DNA from: Polaribacter ponticola | Lineage (GTDB): Bacteria; Bacteroidota; Bacteroidia; Flavobacteriales; Flavobacteriaceae | Assembly (NCBI RefSeq): GCF_026191475.2 | Contig: NZ_JAOSLC020000003.1 | Location: 2,201,001-2,265,000, forward strand | Direction of reading: 5' to 3' | DNA length: 64,000 nt | Shown here: piece after piece, positions 9,701-18,139 of the stretch | Numbering within the stretch: the first letter of the stretch is position 1 | How the letters are laid out: the number at the start of each line of letters is the position of its first letter | The notes under the pieces: model-generated | Told to the model about the DNA's origin: nothing | Databases searched by the model: none | The model's input: only the letters and a program-made list of their open reading frames with translations | Made by a program: the position numbers and the translations under genes

Positions 9701-9915
9701 TCTGAAGTAAACATTGCAAAAAATGCTCCTAACATTTGAAAAAGAGGTGCACCTGGTGGATGCCCAACTTCTAGTTTTACCGAGGTTGATATGTATTCTC
9801 CACAATCCCAGGCGCTAACGGTAGGTTCTAGGGTTAATGTATATGTAATTAATGCTATGGCAAATGTAACCCATCCTAAAATGATGTTCCATTTTTTAAA
9901 GTTTTCTGATGTCAT
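6790..9915 (-). CDS. DUF2723 family membrane protein (putative GT-C glycosyltransferase)
   Basis: This large (1041 aa) multi-pass protein is characteristic of Bacteroidetes. The DUF2723 domain occupies roughly residues 1-550 with about ten or more hydrophobic segments. Its first loop contains SAWDCGEYISTSVKLEVGHPPGAP, with acidic residues D37 and E40 placed as in GT-C enzymes such as protein O-mannosyltransferases. A long soluble region follows, with TIGDNDTFPLWY near residue 635 and a helical, TPR-like tail from about 920. By analogy it may move sugars from a lipid carrier onto proteins or lipids outside the membrane; this is inference from fold, and no substrate is known to me. It is complete, ending in the shared terminator. 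Confidence 0.85.
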   Translation of the reverse strand: MTSENFKKWNIILGWVTFAIALITYTLTLEPTVSAWDCGEYISTSVKLEVGHPPGAPLFQMLGAFFAMFTSDLTEIAKMVNFMSALASAFTILFMFWTITNLAKKLALKSGKSSEGKYIAILGSSLIGSLSYTFSDSFWFSAVEGEVYAMSSFLMALLFWLGLKWESVLHEPRGNKWLIIISFVVGLSFGVHILSLLVIPAIVMLYFFKTFKNINLKSTAVATVISVFVLILVFKFIFPFTLKFFSASELFFINSVGLPYNSGSIIAAIVLIVLFYFGLNYTRKNNKVTANTLILSLLFIMIGFSSWMMLPIRANANTTINENNPSSARELLAYYEREQYGDANVFYDTYYSNKYNDDVDASNPTRDDKPKYEKKDGKYVIVNKYKGILRNYSDKHKGFIPRMVNPASEKMYKAIAGIPANSKRRPTFAENIKFMASFQFGYMYGRYFMWNFVGRQNDTQGRLDIFNGNWLSGIDFIDEVRLGSQDKLPPQVLENKGRNKYYFLPLILGIIGLLYQIKWDKENFFTLFLFFAFTGLAIIFYTNPKPFEPRERDYAVVGSFYIFAIWIGFGVLAIYEKLKQFGPQKSMAVAVTFISFVAVPSLMAFENWDDHDRSNRYTTHLNAQAYLESCDENAIMFTIGDNDTFPLWYMQEVEGIRTDVKLVNTSLFQTDWYIDQMKRATYDAAPIPSKLTHDEYKYGSLDVAYSYYSKELYPQLHDSILDLDTYMKWIRSNSKKTFYDLDDDGNPEKMLPTNRIRIPVNKENVLKYGIVAQKDADKILPYIDITVDRALAKNTLLMLDILNNFDWKRPIYFTGGSNTDSEYIWLKDYLQLDGVAFKFVPIKTPTKVYDKNGKLERELSLFDIGRIDTEKMYKNIQKWDWRNINDGKIYLDEQTKRNAISMRNSLMRLSNAFAKEGDTLKAVEVLDLSLEKLPIKDFDHYSLSLEYPEMYYKLGEKEKARESAKTLITLFKNKLIWFSTFSIEEFDMIFDDFDMTFRYLYRGVIDQVIQNDTDEDFITELQDDFNKTLSLFNHIIPEENK

Positions 9916-10039
9916 AAAGTAGCTTAATAATCTTTGAGCGAATTTAGTAATAAATATGAATATAAGTGGGTTCTATCTCCTTTTCTACTAACAGAAGTAC
10001 TCATAAATGTTTGTTAAAGTCAAAAAATATTTAAAAAAG

Positions 10040-10070
10040 TTTGCTTATTTAAAAGAATGCATTAAATTTG
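10040..10070 (+). promoter_or_regulatory. Bacteroidetes-type promoter of tRNA-Gln
   Basis: TTTG (10040-10043), 19 bases, then TAAATTTG (10063-10070) is an exact match to the Bacteroidetes TTTG-N19-TAnnTTTG consensus. The predicted start lies about 12 bases before the tRNA. Confidence 0.8.
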
Positions 10071-10088
10071 CATTCGCTAACGCGTAAT

Positions 10089-10160
10089 TGGCCTATGGTG
10101 TAATTGGTAACACACCGGTTTTTGGTACCGACATTCAAGGTTCGAGTCCTTGTAGGCCAA
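10089..10160 (+). tRNA. tRNA-Gln (anticodon TTG)
   Basis: The 72-base cloverleaf has a 7-bp acceptor stem (TGGCCTA with TAGGCCA), a D arm with GG in the loop, an anticodon stem whose last base pair is mismatched (10115/10131), and a T arm holding GGTTCGAGTCC. The anticodon loop places TTG at 10122-10124, which reads CAA. The 3' CCA is not encoded and must be added. A clear promoter and a strong terminator flank it, so it is a single-gene unit. Confidence 0.95.
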
Positions 10161-10164
10161 CAAT

Positions 10165-10203
10165 AAAAAGCTTGATAATCATTTGATTATCAAGCTTTTT
10201 TGG
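10165..10203 (+). terminator. Terminator after tRNA-Gln
   Basis: The 16-bp arms AAAAAGCTTGATAATC and GATTATCAAGCTTTTT flank a 4-base ATTT loop and lead into T-rich sequence. The hairpin is symmetric enough to serve the convergent kinase gene as well. Confidence 0.85.
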
Positions 10204-10212
10204 TTTTTGTAA

Positions 10213-11277
10213 TTAAAATTGAAGTTTTAGAGACATACTTTCTATCAATTTAAATTGATTTTTTGCTCTATCTAAATTGTGTTCCTCATATTTTATCTTG
10301 TAGTAGACATCTTTATTTAAATAATCTGTTAAGAAGCGTAATGCCATAATAAAAACCATCGTTTTTGCTGCTAATGGCAAATATTTTAGTTCTATATCAG
10401 ATATAGAGCTTCTAGTTTTTTCTAAGAAGCCTTTTTCGTATGCTTTGTAAAATTGTAAATTAAACTCCACTTTAGAGATGTCTTTTTCATCTTCTGCTGC
10501 TGTATTACAAATAGTTCTTATAGCATCACCAAAATCGTAATGTATAATTCCGGGCATCACCGTATCTGTATCTATCATACAAATTCCTTTTTGATTTTTA
10601 TCAAATAGGGAATTAGATATTTTTGTATCATTATGAGTTACTCTTAATGGAATTTCTCCTGTTTCCTTTAAGTTTTGAAGAATATGCATCTCATTTTTTA
10701 GTTTTGCCACTAAGTAAATGTATTTTTCCGCTTCTTTTAACCTCTCTTTAGATGCATTTTTTTTAGCTTCTGAATATTGTTTAAAACGAAAAGGCATATC
10801 ATGAAAATTAGGAATAACATCAATAAGCATACTACTATCAAAATCTGATGTTAGGTTTAAAAAATCGCCTAATAATTTACCTCCTTCGTAGGCTATTTCC
10901 TCATCTTTTACGAGTTCGTGCGTTATGCTGTTATCAATAAAAATCATAACATTCCAAAAATTACCATTTTCTAAATGATAATACAATTCTGTGTCCTTTG
11001 TTTTTACAAAGCTTAAAACAGTTTTATCTAAATCACTTTTTGTTGAGTTCTGATATTTACTTCTAATATGATTACTGATTAATACTTTATTATTAACCAA
11101 ACCAGGTACATCTTTAAAAATAGTATGGTTAATTCTTTGAAGAATGTAGTTACTGTTGCTGTCGGTTTTTATAATAAAAGTATCATTTATATGACCAGAA
11201 TTTAACTCTGAGTGACATATATAATTCGCTTTGTGGTCGAATTGGTTAAAAATCGATTTTAAAATGCTAGTTTCCAT
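10213..11277 (-). CDS. APH-family sugar kinase (N-acetylhexosamine 1-kinase-like)
   Basis: A 354-residue aminoglycoside-phosphotransferase-fold kinase. The catalytic loop RVTHNDTKISNSLF and the metal-binding CMIDTDTVMPG, followed by HYDFGDAIRTICNTA, match the NahK-like branch that phosphorylates the anomeric position of GlcNAc/GalNAc-type sugars. The N-terminal strand HINDTFII corresponds to the ATP lid. It starts 1 bp after the stop of the nucleotidyltransferase gene, so the two are surely cotranscribed. Sugar-1-phosphate made here would be activated by that partner. Resistance to aminoglycosides is unlikely. The exact sugar is not determined by sequence. Confidence 0.82.
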   Translation of the reverse strand: METSILKSIFNQFDHKANYICHSELNSGHINDTFIIKTDSNSNYILQRINHTIFKDVPGLVNNKVLISNHIRSKYQNSTKSDLDKTVLSFVKTKDTELYYHLENGNFWNVMIFIDNSITHELVKDEEIAYEGGKLLGDFLNLTSDFDSSMLIDVIPNFHDMPFRFKQYSEAKKNASKERLKEAEKYIYLVAKLKNEMHILQNLKETGEIPLRVTHNDTKISNSLFDKNQKGICMIDTDTVMPGIIHYDFGDAIRTICNTAAEDEKDISKVEFNLQFYKAYEKGFLEKTRSSISDIELKYLPLAAKTMVFIMALRFLTDYLNKDVYYKIKYEEHNLDRAKNQFKLIESMSLKLQF

Positions 11278-11278
11278 A

Positions 11279-12190
11279 TTAGTCCCATAAATTAGTTGGA
11301 TATACTCCGTTCGTTTTTAGTTTTATGATTTCTTTTTGTACATTTTCTTTGTCTTGGCTGTATGTTACACCAAACCATTTAGAGTTCGACTCTAATACTT
11401 TTACAGACGCTTTTTTAGATGCTAACAAATTGTTTACAATATGCGGTAAATAAAATTCGGCTTTTAATTCTTTCTGATTTTTCTTTAAAAACTCTAAAAA
11501 TAATTTTTCTGCATATTCGAAACACATAGGTGTAAAGCCCCAAAAATTCATAGAAACAATTGTGTTTTCATCAATAGGAATCATGTTGTTTTTTTCATTT
11601 TCACATTGCAGTATTCCGTCAATTTTTTCAATTCTAATTCTTTCTGTAACATCTGTTAAAAAACCATGTGTATCTATGCTACATTCTCCTCTAGAAACAT
11701 ATCCGTTTTCTGAAATCGTGTTTTTTAAAGAATAAGCAACCATACTAAAATCGAAGCTTGTTGTTTTAGTGTTTTTTAAATGATTTGCCATTACCACAAA
11801 AGCTTGTCTGCTATAAAAGTCGTCTGCATTTATAATAGCAAAATTTTCTTTTACAACCTCTTTTGCCATTAACAAAGCATGCCCAGTTCCCCAAGGTTTT
11901 ATTCTTTCTGGGTTTTTATAAATTTCTGGAATGTTATCAAGTTCTTGAAAAACATAATCTACCTCTATTTTACCAGCTAATTTTTTATCAAACATCGTTT
12001 TAAAATTGCTTTCAAAAGATTTTCTAATAATAAAAATAACTTTACCAAAACCTGCTTGTATAGCATCGTATAAAGAAAAATCTATAATTGTGTCGCCTTC
12101 TGGTGTAAACACATCCATTTGCTTTAAACCACCATATCTGCTACCCATTCCTGCAGCTAAAATGATTAATGTAGGTTTGTTGTTTTTCAT
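11279..12190 (-). CDS. Sugar-1-phosphate nucleotidyltransferase family protein
   Basis: This 303-residue protein has the NTP-transferase signature LAAGMGSRYGGLKQMD at residues 11-26 and a later IINADDFYSRQAF with the metal-binding acidic pair. MNFWGFTP and the VTYSQDKENV tail fit this family. It should convert a sugar-1-phosphate and NTP to an NDP-sugar. The next gene, 1 bp away, encodes a NahK-like kinase, so the pair resembles a two-step salvage route from free amino-sugar to nucleotide sugar. The pairing is seen directly; the pathway is inferred. No signal peptide is present, so it is cytoplasmic. Confidence 0.82.
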   Translation of the reverse strand: MKNNKPTLIILAAGMGSRYGGLKQMDVFTPEGDTIIDFSLYDAIQAGFGKVIFIIRKSFESNFKTMFDKKLAGKIEVDYVFQELDNIPEIYKNPERIKPWGTGHALLMAKEVVKENFAIINADDFYSRQAFVVMANHLKNTKTTSFDFSMVAYSLKNTISENGYVSRGECSIDTHGFLTDVTERIRIEKIDGILQCENEKNNMIPIDENTIVSMNFWGFTPMCFEYAEKLFLEFLKKNQKELKAEFYLPHIVNNLLASKKASVKVLESNSKWFGVTYSQDKENVQKEIIKLKTNGVYPTNLWD

Positions 12191-12270
12191 ATCTATTTAT
12201 CCTATATTTAAGAAAGCTAATTTAATTAATTGTAATTCATTTTTTAAAAATGTAGTTTATTTTTAAATTG

Positions 12271-12920
12271 ATGAAAATTAAACCTTATAAATTGAAAACA
12301 TATAAAGTAAAAAAAGTAGCGATTTCTTCGGATGATGAAAAGAATTCTTTTTGGAAACAAGCGAATTCTTTAATAGATTTCTCTTCTCCTTGGGATGATC
12401 GTAAGATTGATAAAATTGAATTTAAATCGCTTTATAATTCAGAAAACCTTTTTTTCAATTTAAAGTCGATGATCATCAGACGCACATTCATGCTTCTGAT
12501 GATAAAAATGATAGTATAAACAATTCAGATAGGGTAGAGTTGTTTTTTAGAAGTGATAATTCTTTAAATCCTTATTACTGTTTAGAGATTGATACTAAAG
12601 GCAGAATTATGGATTTTAAAGCTAAACCTAATAAGGAGTTCGATTTTGATTGGAATTGGCCTTCCAATGAAATAACTGTAAAGTCAGTTGTGAATAAAGA
12701 CGATTTTATAGTAGAAATTACAATTTCACTAGAATCTTTAAGGGACTTAAACTTGTTAAAAAATGGTAGTATAGAAACTGGGATTTATCGAGCAAAATAC
12801 CATCAGCAAAAAGATAAAATTTTTAAACCAACTTGGATTACTTGGATAAATCCCAATACAAAAACTCCTAATTTTCACATTCTAACTTCTTTTGGCAAGT
12901 TGGAATTAGAAAATTATTAA
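12271..12920 (+). CDS. CBM9-like carbohydrate-binding protein, frameshifted
   Basis: Two abutting frames encode one family protein of about 216 residues. Frame one (ATG 12271) gives KLKTYKVKKVAISSDD and the FWKQANSL region. The second continues with SDRVELFFRSDNSLNPYYC and DFDWNWP, typical of the CBM9-like domain that binds sugars. They join perfectly if one T is added to the seven-T run at 12449-12455. The span is one base short of a multiple of three. No signal peptide is visible. The neighbouring sugar kinase pair is divergent. A real pseudogene is possible, but the window has many identical homopolymer losses, so a sequence error is likelier. Confidence 0.7.
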
Positions 12921-12927
12921 AAGAGAG

Positions 12928-14211
12928 TTATTTTATTAAGAAATCTTTTAAATCTTGATACGTAGAAGCTTTATAAGCCACTTTAGTATTATTGATTACT
13001 TTCTTAATTTGTTCCGGAATTTCAACTTTAACAGGTAACGTTTCTTCTACAACATCTAAAAACTTTACAGGATGTGCAGTTTCTAAGAAAACACCAAATT
13101 CGTTTTCTTTTAATCCGTGTTTCTTTAAACCTAAATAACCAACAGCTCCATGAGGATCAGCAACATAACCAAAGTTTTCATAAATTTCTTTCATTGTAGC
13201 TTTAGTTTCATCATCAGAAAAACTATAAGAAGAAAAAGCATTTTTAAGGGCTTCTAAGTCATTATTAAATAATTCTTGTATTCGGATAAAATTACTTGGA
13301 TTACCAACATCCATTGCGTTAGAAATTGTTGCTTTAGATGGTTTTGGTTTGTAAACTCCGTCTTTTAAAAAATTAGGAACCGTATCATTTACATTTGTAG
13401 AAGCTACAAAGTGTTTAATTGGTAAACCTAATTTTTGTGCCATAATTCCTGCACAAATATTTCCGAAGTTTCCACTAGGGACAGAAAATATTAAATCTTT
13501 GTGTTTTTTGTGTAATTCTTTATAAGCAAAGAAAAAGTAAAACATTTGTGGCAACCAACGCGCAACGTTTATTGAGTTTGCTGAGGTTAATGTTTTTGTA
13601 ATCTCTTCATCTAAAAAAGCAGTTTTTACCATTTCTTGGCAATCATCAAAAACACCATCTACTTCTAGCGCTGTAATATTTTTGCCTAAAGTTGTTAGTT
13701 GCTTTTCTTGAATATCACTTACTTTACCAGAAGGATATAAAATAACCACATTTACACCTTTTGCTCCTAAAAATCCATTAGCAACTGCACCACCAGTATC
13801 TCCAGATGTTGCCACTAAAACAGTAACTTCATCGTCATTGTCTTTGTTGAAGTACTCTAAACATTGTGCCATAAATTTTGCACCAACATCTTTAAAAGCC
13901 ATGGTTGGTCCATGAAATAACTCTAAAGAAGCAATATTATCATCAACCTTAACTAAAGGGAAGTCGAAAGAAACAGTGTTTGCAACTATCTCTTTTAATT
14001 TTTCTGTAGGAATTTCATCACCAATAAATTGTTTAATTACTTCGTAAGCAATTTCATGATTGGTGTAATCAGAAATATTTTCGATAAAATCTTTTGCAAG
14101 TTGTTGAATATTATCAGGAAGATAAATTCCTCTATCTTTTGCAAGACCTTCTATAACTGCGTTCTTAAAAGTTGATTTTGGCGATTTATGGTGTAAACTG
14201 TAATAGTTCAT
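12928..14211 (-). CDS. thrC: Threonine synthase
   Basis: Converts O-phosphohomoserine to threonine with PLP. The 427-residue protein begins with the family motif YYSLHHKSP and carries the PLP lysine K107 in GPTMAFKDVGAKF. ATSGDTGGA binds the phosphate of the cofactor, and SGNFGN and ETAHPVKF appear later. It is the last gene of a thrA-thrB-thrC unit on the minus strand, separated from thrB by 89 bp occupied by an inverted repeat. Its stop lies 7 bp from the convergent CBM9-like gene with no clear terminator between them. Expression probably depends on the leader region before thrA. Confidence 0.96.
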   Translation of the reverse strand: MNYYSLHHKSPKSTFKNAVIEGLAKDRGIYLPDNIQQLAKDFIENISDYTNHEIAYEVIKQFIGDEIPTEKLKEIVANTVSFDFPLVKVDDNIASLELFHGPTMAFKDVGAKFMAQCLEYFNKDNDDEVTVLVATSGDTGGAVANGFLGAKGVNVVILYPSGKVSDIQEKQLTTLGKNITALEVDGVFDDCQEMVKTAFLDEEITKTLTSANSINVARWLPQMFYFFFAYKELHKKHKDLIFSVPSGNFGNICAGIMAQKLGLPIKHFVASTNVNDTVPNFLKDGVYKPKPSKATISNAMDVGNPSNFIRIQELFNNDLEALKNAFSSYSFSDDETKATMKEIYENFGYVADPHGAVGYLGLKKHGLKENEFGVFLETAHPVKFLDVVEETLPVKVEIPEQIKKVINNTKVAYKASTYQDLKDFLIK

Positions 14212-14225
14212 TTTTTGGGTTGTTA

Positions 14226-14300
14226 GTCATTGCGAGAGAAACGAAGCAATCTGTTTATTGGAAAGAGATTACTTCAGTCATGCTTCCTTCGTAATGACGA
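14226..14300. repeat. GTCATTGCGAG-type inverted repeat between thrB and thrC
   Basis: The left part GTCATTGCGAGAGAAACGAA and the right part CTTCCTTCGTAATGACGA are imperfect reverse complements around GCAATCT...AGATTAC. Related copies occur at 49673-49743, 54461-54527 and 58091-58117 in this window. Confidence 0.75.
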
Positions 14301-15230
14301 TTAATTACTATTTATTATTTTCATTCCTTCTTTATTCACTTTAGAAATAAACATTTTAAAGTCAATACCAGTGTTTTTATAACTCTCTTCAATGCTTTTG
14401 TAAACCTCTTTGGCAATTACATCACCTTTACAAAGTGCAAAAATTGTGGGTCCAGAACCGCTAATTCCTGCGCCTAAAGCACCGGCTTTAGTTGCGGCAT
14501 TTTTAACATCGTCAAAAAACGGGATTAAGTTTTTTCTATGAGGTTCTACAATAATATCAACTAAAGAATTACTGATTAGTTCGTAGTTATCAGAATATAA
14601 TCCACTAATTAAACCACCAACATTTGCCCATTGCGTAACGGCATCTTTCAAAGCAATTTCTGTAGGTAAAACCTCTCTAGCGTCTTTTGTTTTTATTGCT
14701 ACCTGCGGATGAATGGCTACAACTCTTAATTCGCTAGGAACCGGTAATTTTATAATTTCTAAAGGATTGTAACTTCTTACCAAAACAAAGCCACCATAAA
14801 TTGCGGCGGCAACATTATCTGCAATTGGTGTACCGCAAGCAACTTCTTCACCAAACATGGCAAATTTTGTCAACTCTAAATCAGAATAAATATTCCCTAA
14901 TAATTGATTTGCGCCAAAAGCAGCACCAGCAGCACTTGCAGCAGAACTACCTAATCCGCTTCCAGGAGAAAAACCTTTGTGTATGGTTAATTCAATACCG
15001 AAATCTGCATTTGCCTCATTCAATATTTTTTTAACTACGGCACTTGCGGCATTTTCGTCTACATTATACGTTAAATTTGCACCAGTAATATTGGTTATTT
15101 TAACACCTTTTTCCGTTGTTTTTGTAAAAGTCATTTCATCTCCAATTGCATCAACAGCAAAACCTAGAGAATCGAATCCGCAAGAAACATTGGCAACAGT
15201 TGCAGGAGAAAATATTTTTAAATAATCCAT
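14301..15230 (-). CDS. thrB: Homoserine kinase
   Basis: A GHMP-family kinase that phosphorylates homoserine ahead of threonine synthase. The 309-residue protein starts LKIFSPATVANVSCGFDSLG and has the GHMP ATP loop GFSPGSGLGSSAASAAGAA at residues 87-105, with the third motif GAGISGSGPTIFALC near 250. These are the textbook positions and nothing is missing. It is the middle gene of thrABC, 165 bp after thrA, with a repeat-filled spacer on each side. Such wide, repeat-bearing spacers inside an otherwise standard operon suggest that the elements inserted after the operon formed. Confidence 0.96.
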   Translation of the reverse strand: MDYLKIFSPATVANVSCGFDSLGFAVDAIGDEMTFTKTTEKGVKITNITGANLTYNVDENAASAVVKKILNEANADFGIELTIHKGFSPGSGLGSSAASAAGAAFGANQLLGNIYSDLELTKFAMFGEEVACGTPIADNVAAAIYGGFVLVRSYNPLEIIKLPVPSELRVVAIHPQVAIKTKDAREVLPTEIALKDAVTQWANVGGLISGLYSDNYELISNSLVDIIVEPHRKNLIPFFDDVKNAATKAGALGAGISGSGPTIFALCKGDVIAKEVYKSIEESYKNTGIDFKMFISKVNKEGMKIINSN

Positions 15231-15236
15231 TTTTTT

Positions 15237-15394
15237 CAGTCTTCAGTTTTCAGTCTCCAGTTAGCAGTCAGTTTGTTACTATAAAACTACTTACTTAGGA
15301 CTGATTTTTTTATTTTAGAATTTAATTTATTGAAACAATTTTCGCCCTGTTTTTGACTGTCTATTGTTGACTGCCAATTGCTGACTGAACACTG
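15237..15394. repeat. CAGT-rich inverted repeat between thrA and thrB
   Basis: The left arm (15237-15271) is a run of CAGT-containing words (TTCAGTTTTCAGTCTCCAG). The right arm (15355-15394) carries the complementary pattern (GACTGCCAATTGCTGACTG) in inverted orientation, ending next to the thrA stop codon. About 80 bases of unrelated sequence lie between the arms. Confidence 0.65.
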
Positions 15395-15395
15395 C

Positions 15396-17833
15396 CTACT
15401 TATTTGAGATTCTAATTACATCCGCAAAAATACCAGAAGCAGTAACATCTGCACCAGCACCAGCACCTTTTATAATTAAAGGATTTTCTGGATACCTGTC
15501 TGTAAAAAACAGCACAATATTATCACTTCCTTCTAAATTATAAAAAGGATGATCAGACGGAATGTACTGTAAACCAACATTTGCTTTTCCGTCTGCAAAT
15601 TCAGCAACATATTTTAAACGACAATCTTTATCGTTTGCTTCTTTAAATATATTTTGAAAATGAGCTTCATTTTTAGTTAATGATGCGTAAAAATCATCAT
15701 TATTAACTGTATTTAAGCTTTCTTCAGGTAAAAAGGCATTTTTTGCAATGTCTTGTAATTCCATTTTATAACCACTTTCTCTTGCTAAAATTAAGATTTT
15801 TCTAGCAACATCTACACCACTTAAATCAATTTTTGGGTCTGGTTCTGTATAGCCTTCTTTTTGAGCGGCTTCAACTACGTTATGAAATGTAGAATCTGCA
15901 TTAAAATTATTAAAAACAAAATTTAAACTACCCGATAAAACTGCCTGAATTTTATTAACTCTATCTCCAGAGTTGATTAAATTCTTAAGTGTATCTATAA
16001 TTGGCAAACCTGCACCAACATTTGTTTCGAATAAGAAAGAAGCATTGTATTTTCTAGAAACCTGTTTTAAAGTTTTGTAATTATCAAAACTAGAAGCGCA
16101 AGCAATTTTATTACAAGTTACAACAGAAATACTATCTCGTAAATATTTCTCATAGATTTCAGAAACTTGTTGGTTTGCCGTATTATCTATAAAAACACTA
16201 TTTCTAAGATTAGATTCTTTTACTTTTTTATGAAAACTATCTAAAGTAGTCGGTTCTCCGTTTTCTATAGCCTCTTTCCATTTATTTAAATCCAAACCAT
16301 TATCATTGAAAGCCATTTTTCTAGAATTGGCAATTCCAATAACCCTAATATTTAGTTTTAAGTTTTCTTTTAGAAATTTCTTTTGTTGATTAATTTGAGC
16401 TAAAAATCGCTCTCCAACATTACCAACACCAGTTACAAATAAGTTTAACTGTTTTGTTCTTTCTTCAAAAAACTGCTCATGTAAAGTATTTAAAGCCTTT
16501 TTTGCATCGTATTTATTAATAACTGCAGAGATGTTTTTTTCTGATGAACCTTGTGCAATTGCTCTAACATTTACATTGTTTCTGCCTAAAGCGCTAAACA
16601 TTTGTCCGCTTAAACCTTGGTAGTTTTTCATGCTTTCACCAACCACAGCAATAATTGCCAAATCATTTTCTACAATAATTGGTTTTATTTTTTTCTTATC
16701 AATTTCTATACTAAAAGTTTCGTCTAAAAGTTCTTTAGCTTTTGCAGCATCATTTTCAAAAACACCCACACAAATAGAGTGTTCAGAAGAAGCCTGCGTA
16801 ATAAAAACAACATTTATTTTTGCAACAGAAAGTGTTTCAAACAATCTTTTAGAAAAACCAGGAATACCAACCATTCCACCGCCTTCTAAAGTAATTAAGC
16901 TAATATCTTCTATATGAGAAATTCCTTTAACTTCATTTCCGTTTTCAGGATTTTTACAAATTAATGTTCCAGCACTTTCTGGGGCAAATGTGTTTTTAAT
17001 TCTAATAGCAATTTCCTTTCTTAATGCAGGTTGTATTGTTGGTGGATATAGCACCTTTGCTCCAAAATGAGACAATTCCATAGCTTCTTCATAAGAAATT
17101 TCTGAAATAGGATATGCTTGTTTTACAACTCTTGGGTTTGCAGTATACATACCAGAAACGTCTGTCCAGATTTGTAATTCATCTGCATCTAAAGCAGCTG
17201 CATAAATAGCTGCGGTAAAATCAGATCCACCTCTACCTAAAGTAGTTGTTTCTTCATCAATATTAGAAGAAATAAAACCACCTAATAAGGTAACTTGATG
17301 CTTGTTTTCTTCAAAAAAGAAGTAATATTATTGTTTGAAATCTTAAAGTTTACTTGTGCATTTAAATACTCATTATTCGTAACTATTAAGTCTCTACTGT
17401 CTTTATGAGTGGCGTTTAAATTTTCTTTAGCGGCATTTGCAATAATATAAGAAGAGAGTCTTTCTCCAAAACTACAAACTTTTGCTAGTGTTTTGTCAGA
17501 CAATTCTTGAAGTAAAAAAATACCTTCGTAAATAGACTGTAATCTGTCGAATAGATAACTAACTTCTTCGTGAACTTCTTTTTTGTTTTTAGCAATTAAA
17601 TCATCAACTACTTCAAAATGAATTTTCTTAATATTTTCTAAAGTTTCTTTAGCAGAGGCAATATCTTCTAAAGCTTCGTTAGCACCTTTAATTAAATTAT
17701 TGGTAGATTTTCCAAAGGCAGAAACAATAACTGCAACTTTATTATCTTTTGATGTTTTAGCAACAATGTCTAAAACTTGTTTTATATTTTCTGTGTTTGC
17801 TACTGATGAGCCTCCAAATTTTAATACTTTCAT
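15396..17833 (-). CDS. thrA: Bifunctional aspartate kinase / homoserine dehydrogenase I, frameshifted
   Basis: Catalyses the first and third steps from aspartate to threonine. The N-terminal part (17833 to about 17290) opens with MKVLKFGGSSVAN, the kinase motif. The rest, in another frame, contains LGRGGSDFTAAIYAAALDA, two ACT-like regulatory segments, and a homoserine dehydrogenase domain with VTGVGNVGERF and VTCNKIACAS. The frames join if one T is restored to a six-base run (A6 at 17313-17318 on the plus strand); the full length would be 812 aa, normal for ThrA. The shift destroys a central biosynthetic gene whose partners thrB and thrC are intact, so it is probably a sequence error. A Thr/Ile-rich leader peptide lies 95 bp upstream. 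Confidence 0.9.
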
Positions 17834-17872
17834 CTTTTTATGATAAATAGATTGTGTAATTTTTTTATGAAT

Positions 17873-17893
17873 GTTGTTTCTTTTTGAAACAAT
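17873..17893 (-). promoter_or_regulatory. Hairpin between the thr leader peptide and thrA
   Basis: On the minus strand TTGTTTC-AAAAA-GAAACAA forms a 7-bp stem with a 5-base loop, 40 bases before thrA. No U-tract follows, so it is not a standard intrinsic terminator; it could be one arm of a leader switch. Confidence 0.4.
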
Positions 17894-17927
17894 AGATAAC
17901 CTAAACGATATGAATATAGTAGAACCC

Positions 17928-17966
17928 CTAAAGGGTAATTGTCGTAGTGCGAATAATCGTGTTCAT
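17928..17966 (-). CDS. thrL: Threonine operon leader peptide
   Basis: A 12-codon reading frame encodes MNTIIRTTTITL, with five Thr and four Ile among twelve residues, 95 bp before thrA. Enteric thr attenuators use a peptide of the same character, since both amino acids are end products of the pathway. A -7-like TATTTTTG lies upstream at 18031-18038 and a short hairpin downstream at 17873-17893. I could not find a U-tract terminator, so the exact mechanism is unclear. The composition is far from chance expectation for such a short frame at this position. Confidence 0.65.
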   Translation of the reverse strand: MNTIIRTTTITL

Positions 17967-18030
17967 AGAAATACACACTACAGAAGTAGTTTTAGAAGAA
18001 TTTGTATTTAAAAATGAAATATTCACACAG

Positions 18031-18038
18031 CAAAAATA
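18031..18038 (-). promoter_or_regulatory. Candidate -7 box for the thr leader and operon
   Basis: TATTTTTG on the minus strand matches TAnnTTTG, about 65 bases before the leader peptide start. No -33 TTG is at ideal spacing. The rest of the 307-bp gap between thrA and the next gene shows nothing else I can identify. Confidence 0.4.
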
Positions 18039-18139
18039 GAAGTTTTCTTTATTTTGATGTGTTTAGATGACGATTATTTTAAGAATATTGTTAATTTATG
18101 TGATGTTCGTAAAAAACAAACAGTAAAAACAAAAAATAT

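Noticed and set aside
9155..9739. 194-codon open frame on the plus strand within the DUF2723 gene
   Set aside because: It is antisense to conserved transmembrane coding sequence, has no family likeness, and its open state follows from the AT-rich codon use of the real gene.
10213..11277. Aminoglycoside resistance gene
   Set aside because: Its motifs fit NahK-like sugar kinases and it is coupled to a nucleotidyltransferase gene.
12006..12266. 86-codon plus-strand frame over the nucleotidyltransferase start
   Set aside because: It is antisense to the conserved nucleotide-binding loop and ends in intergenic DNA.
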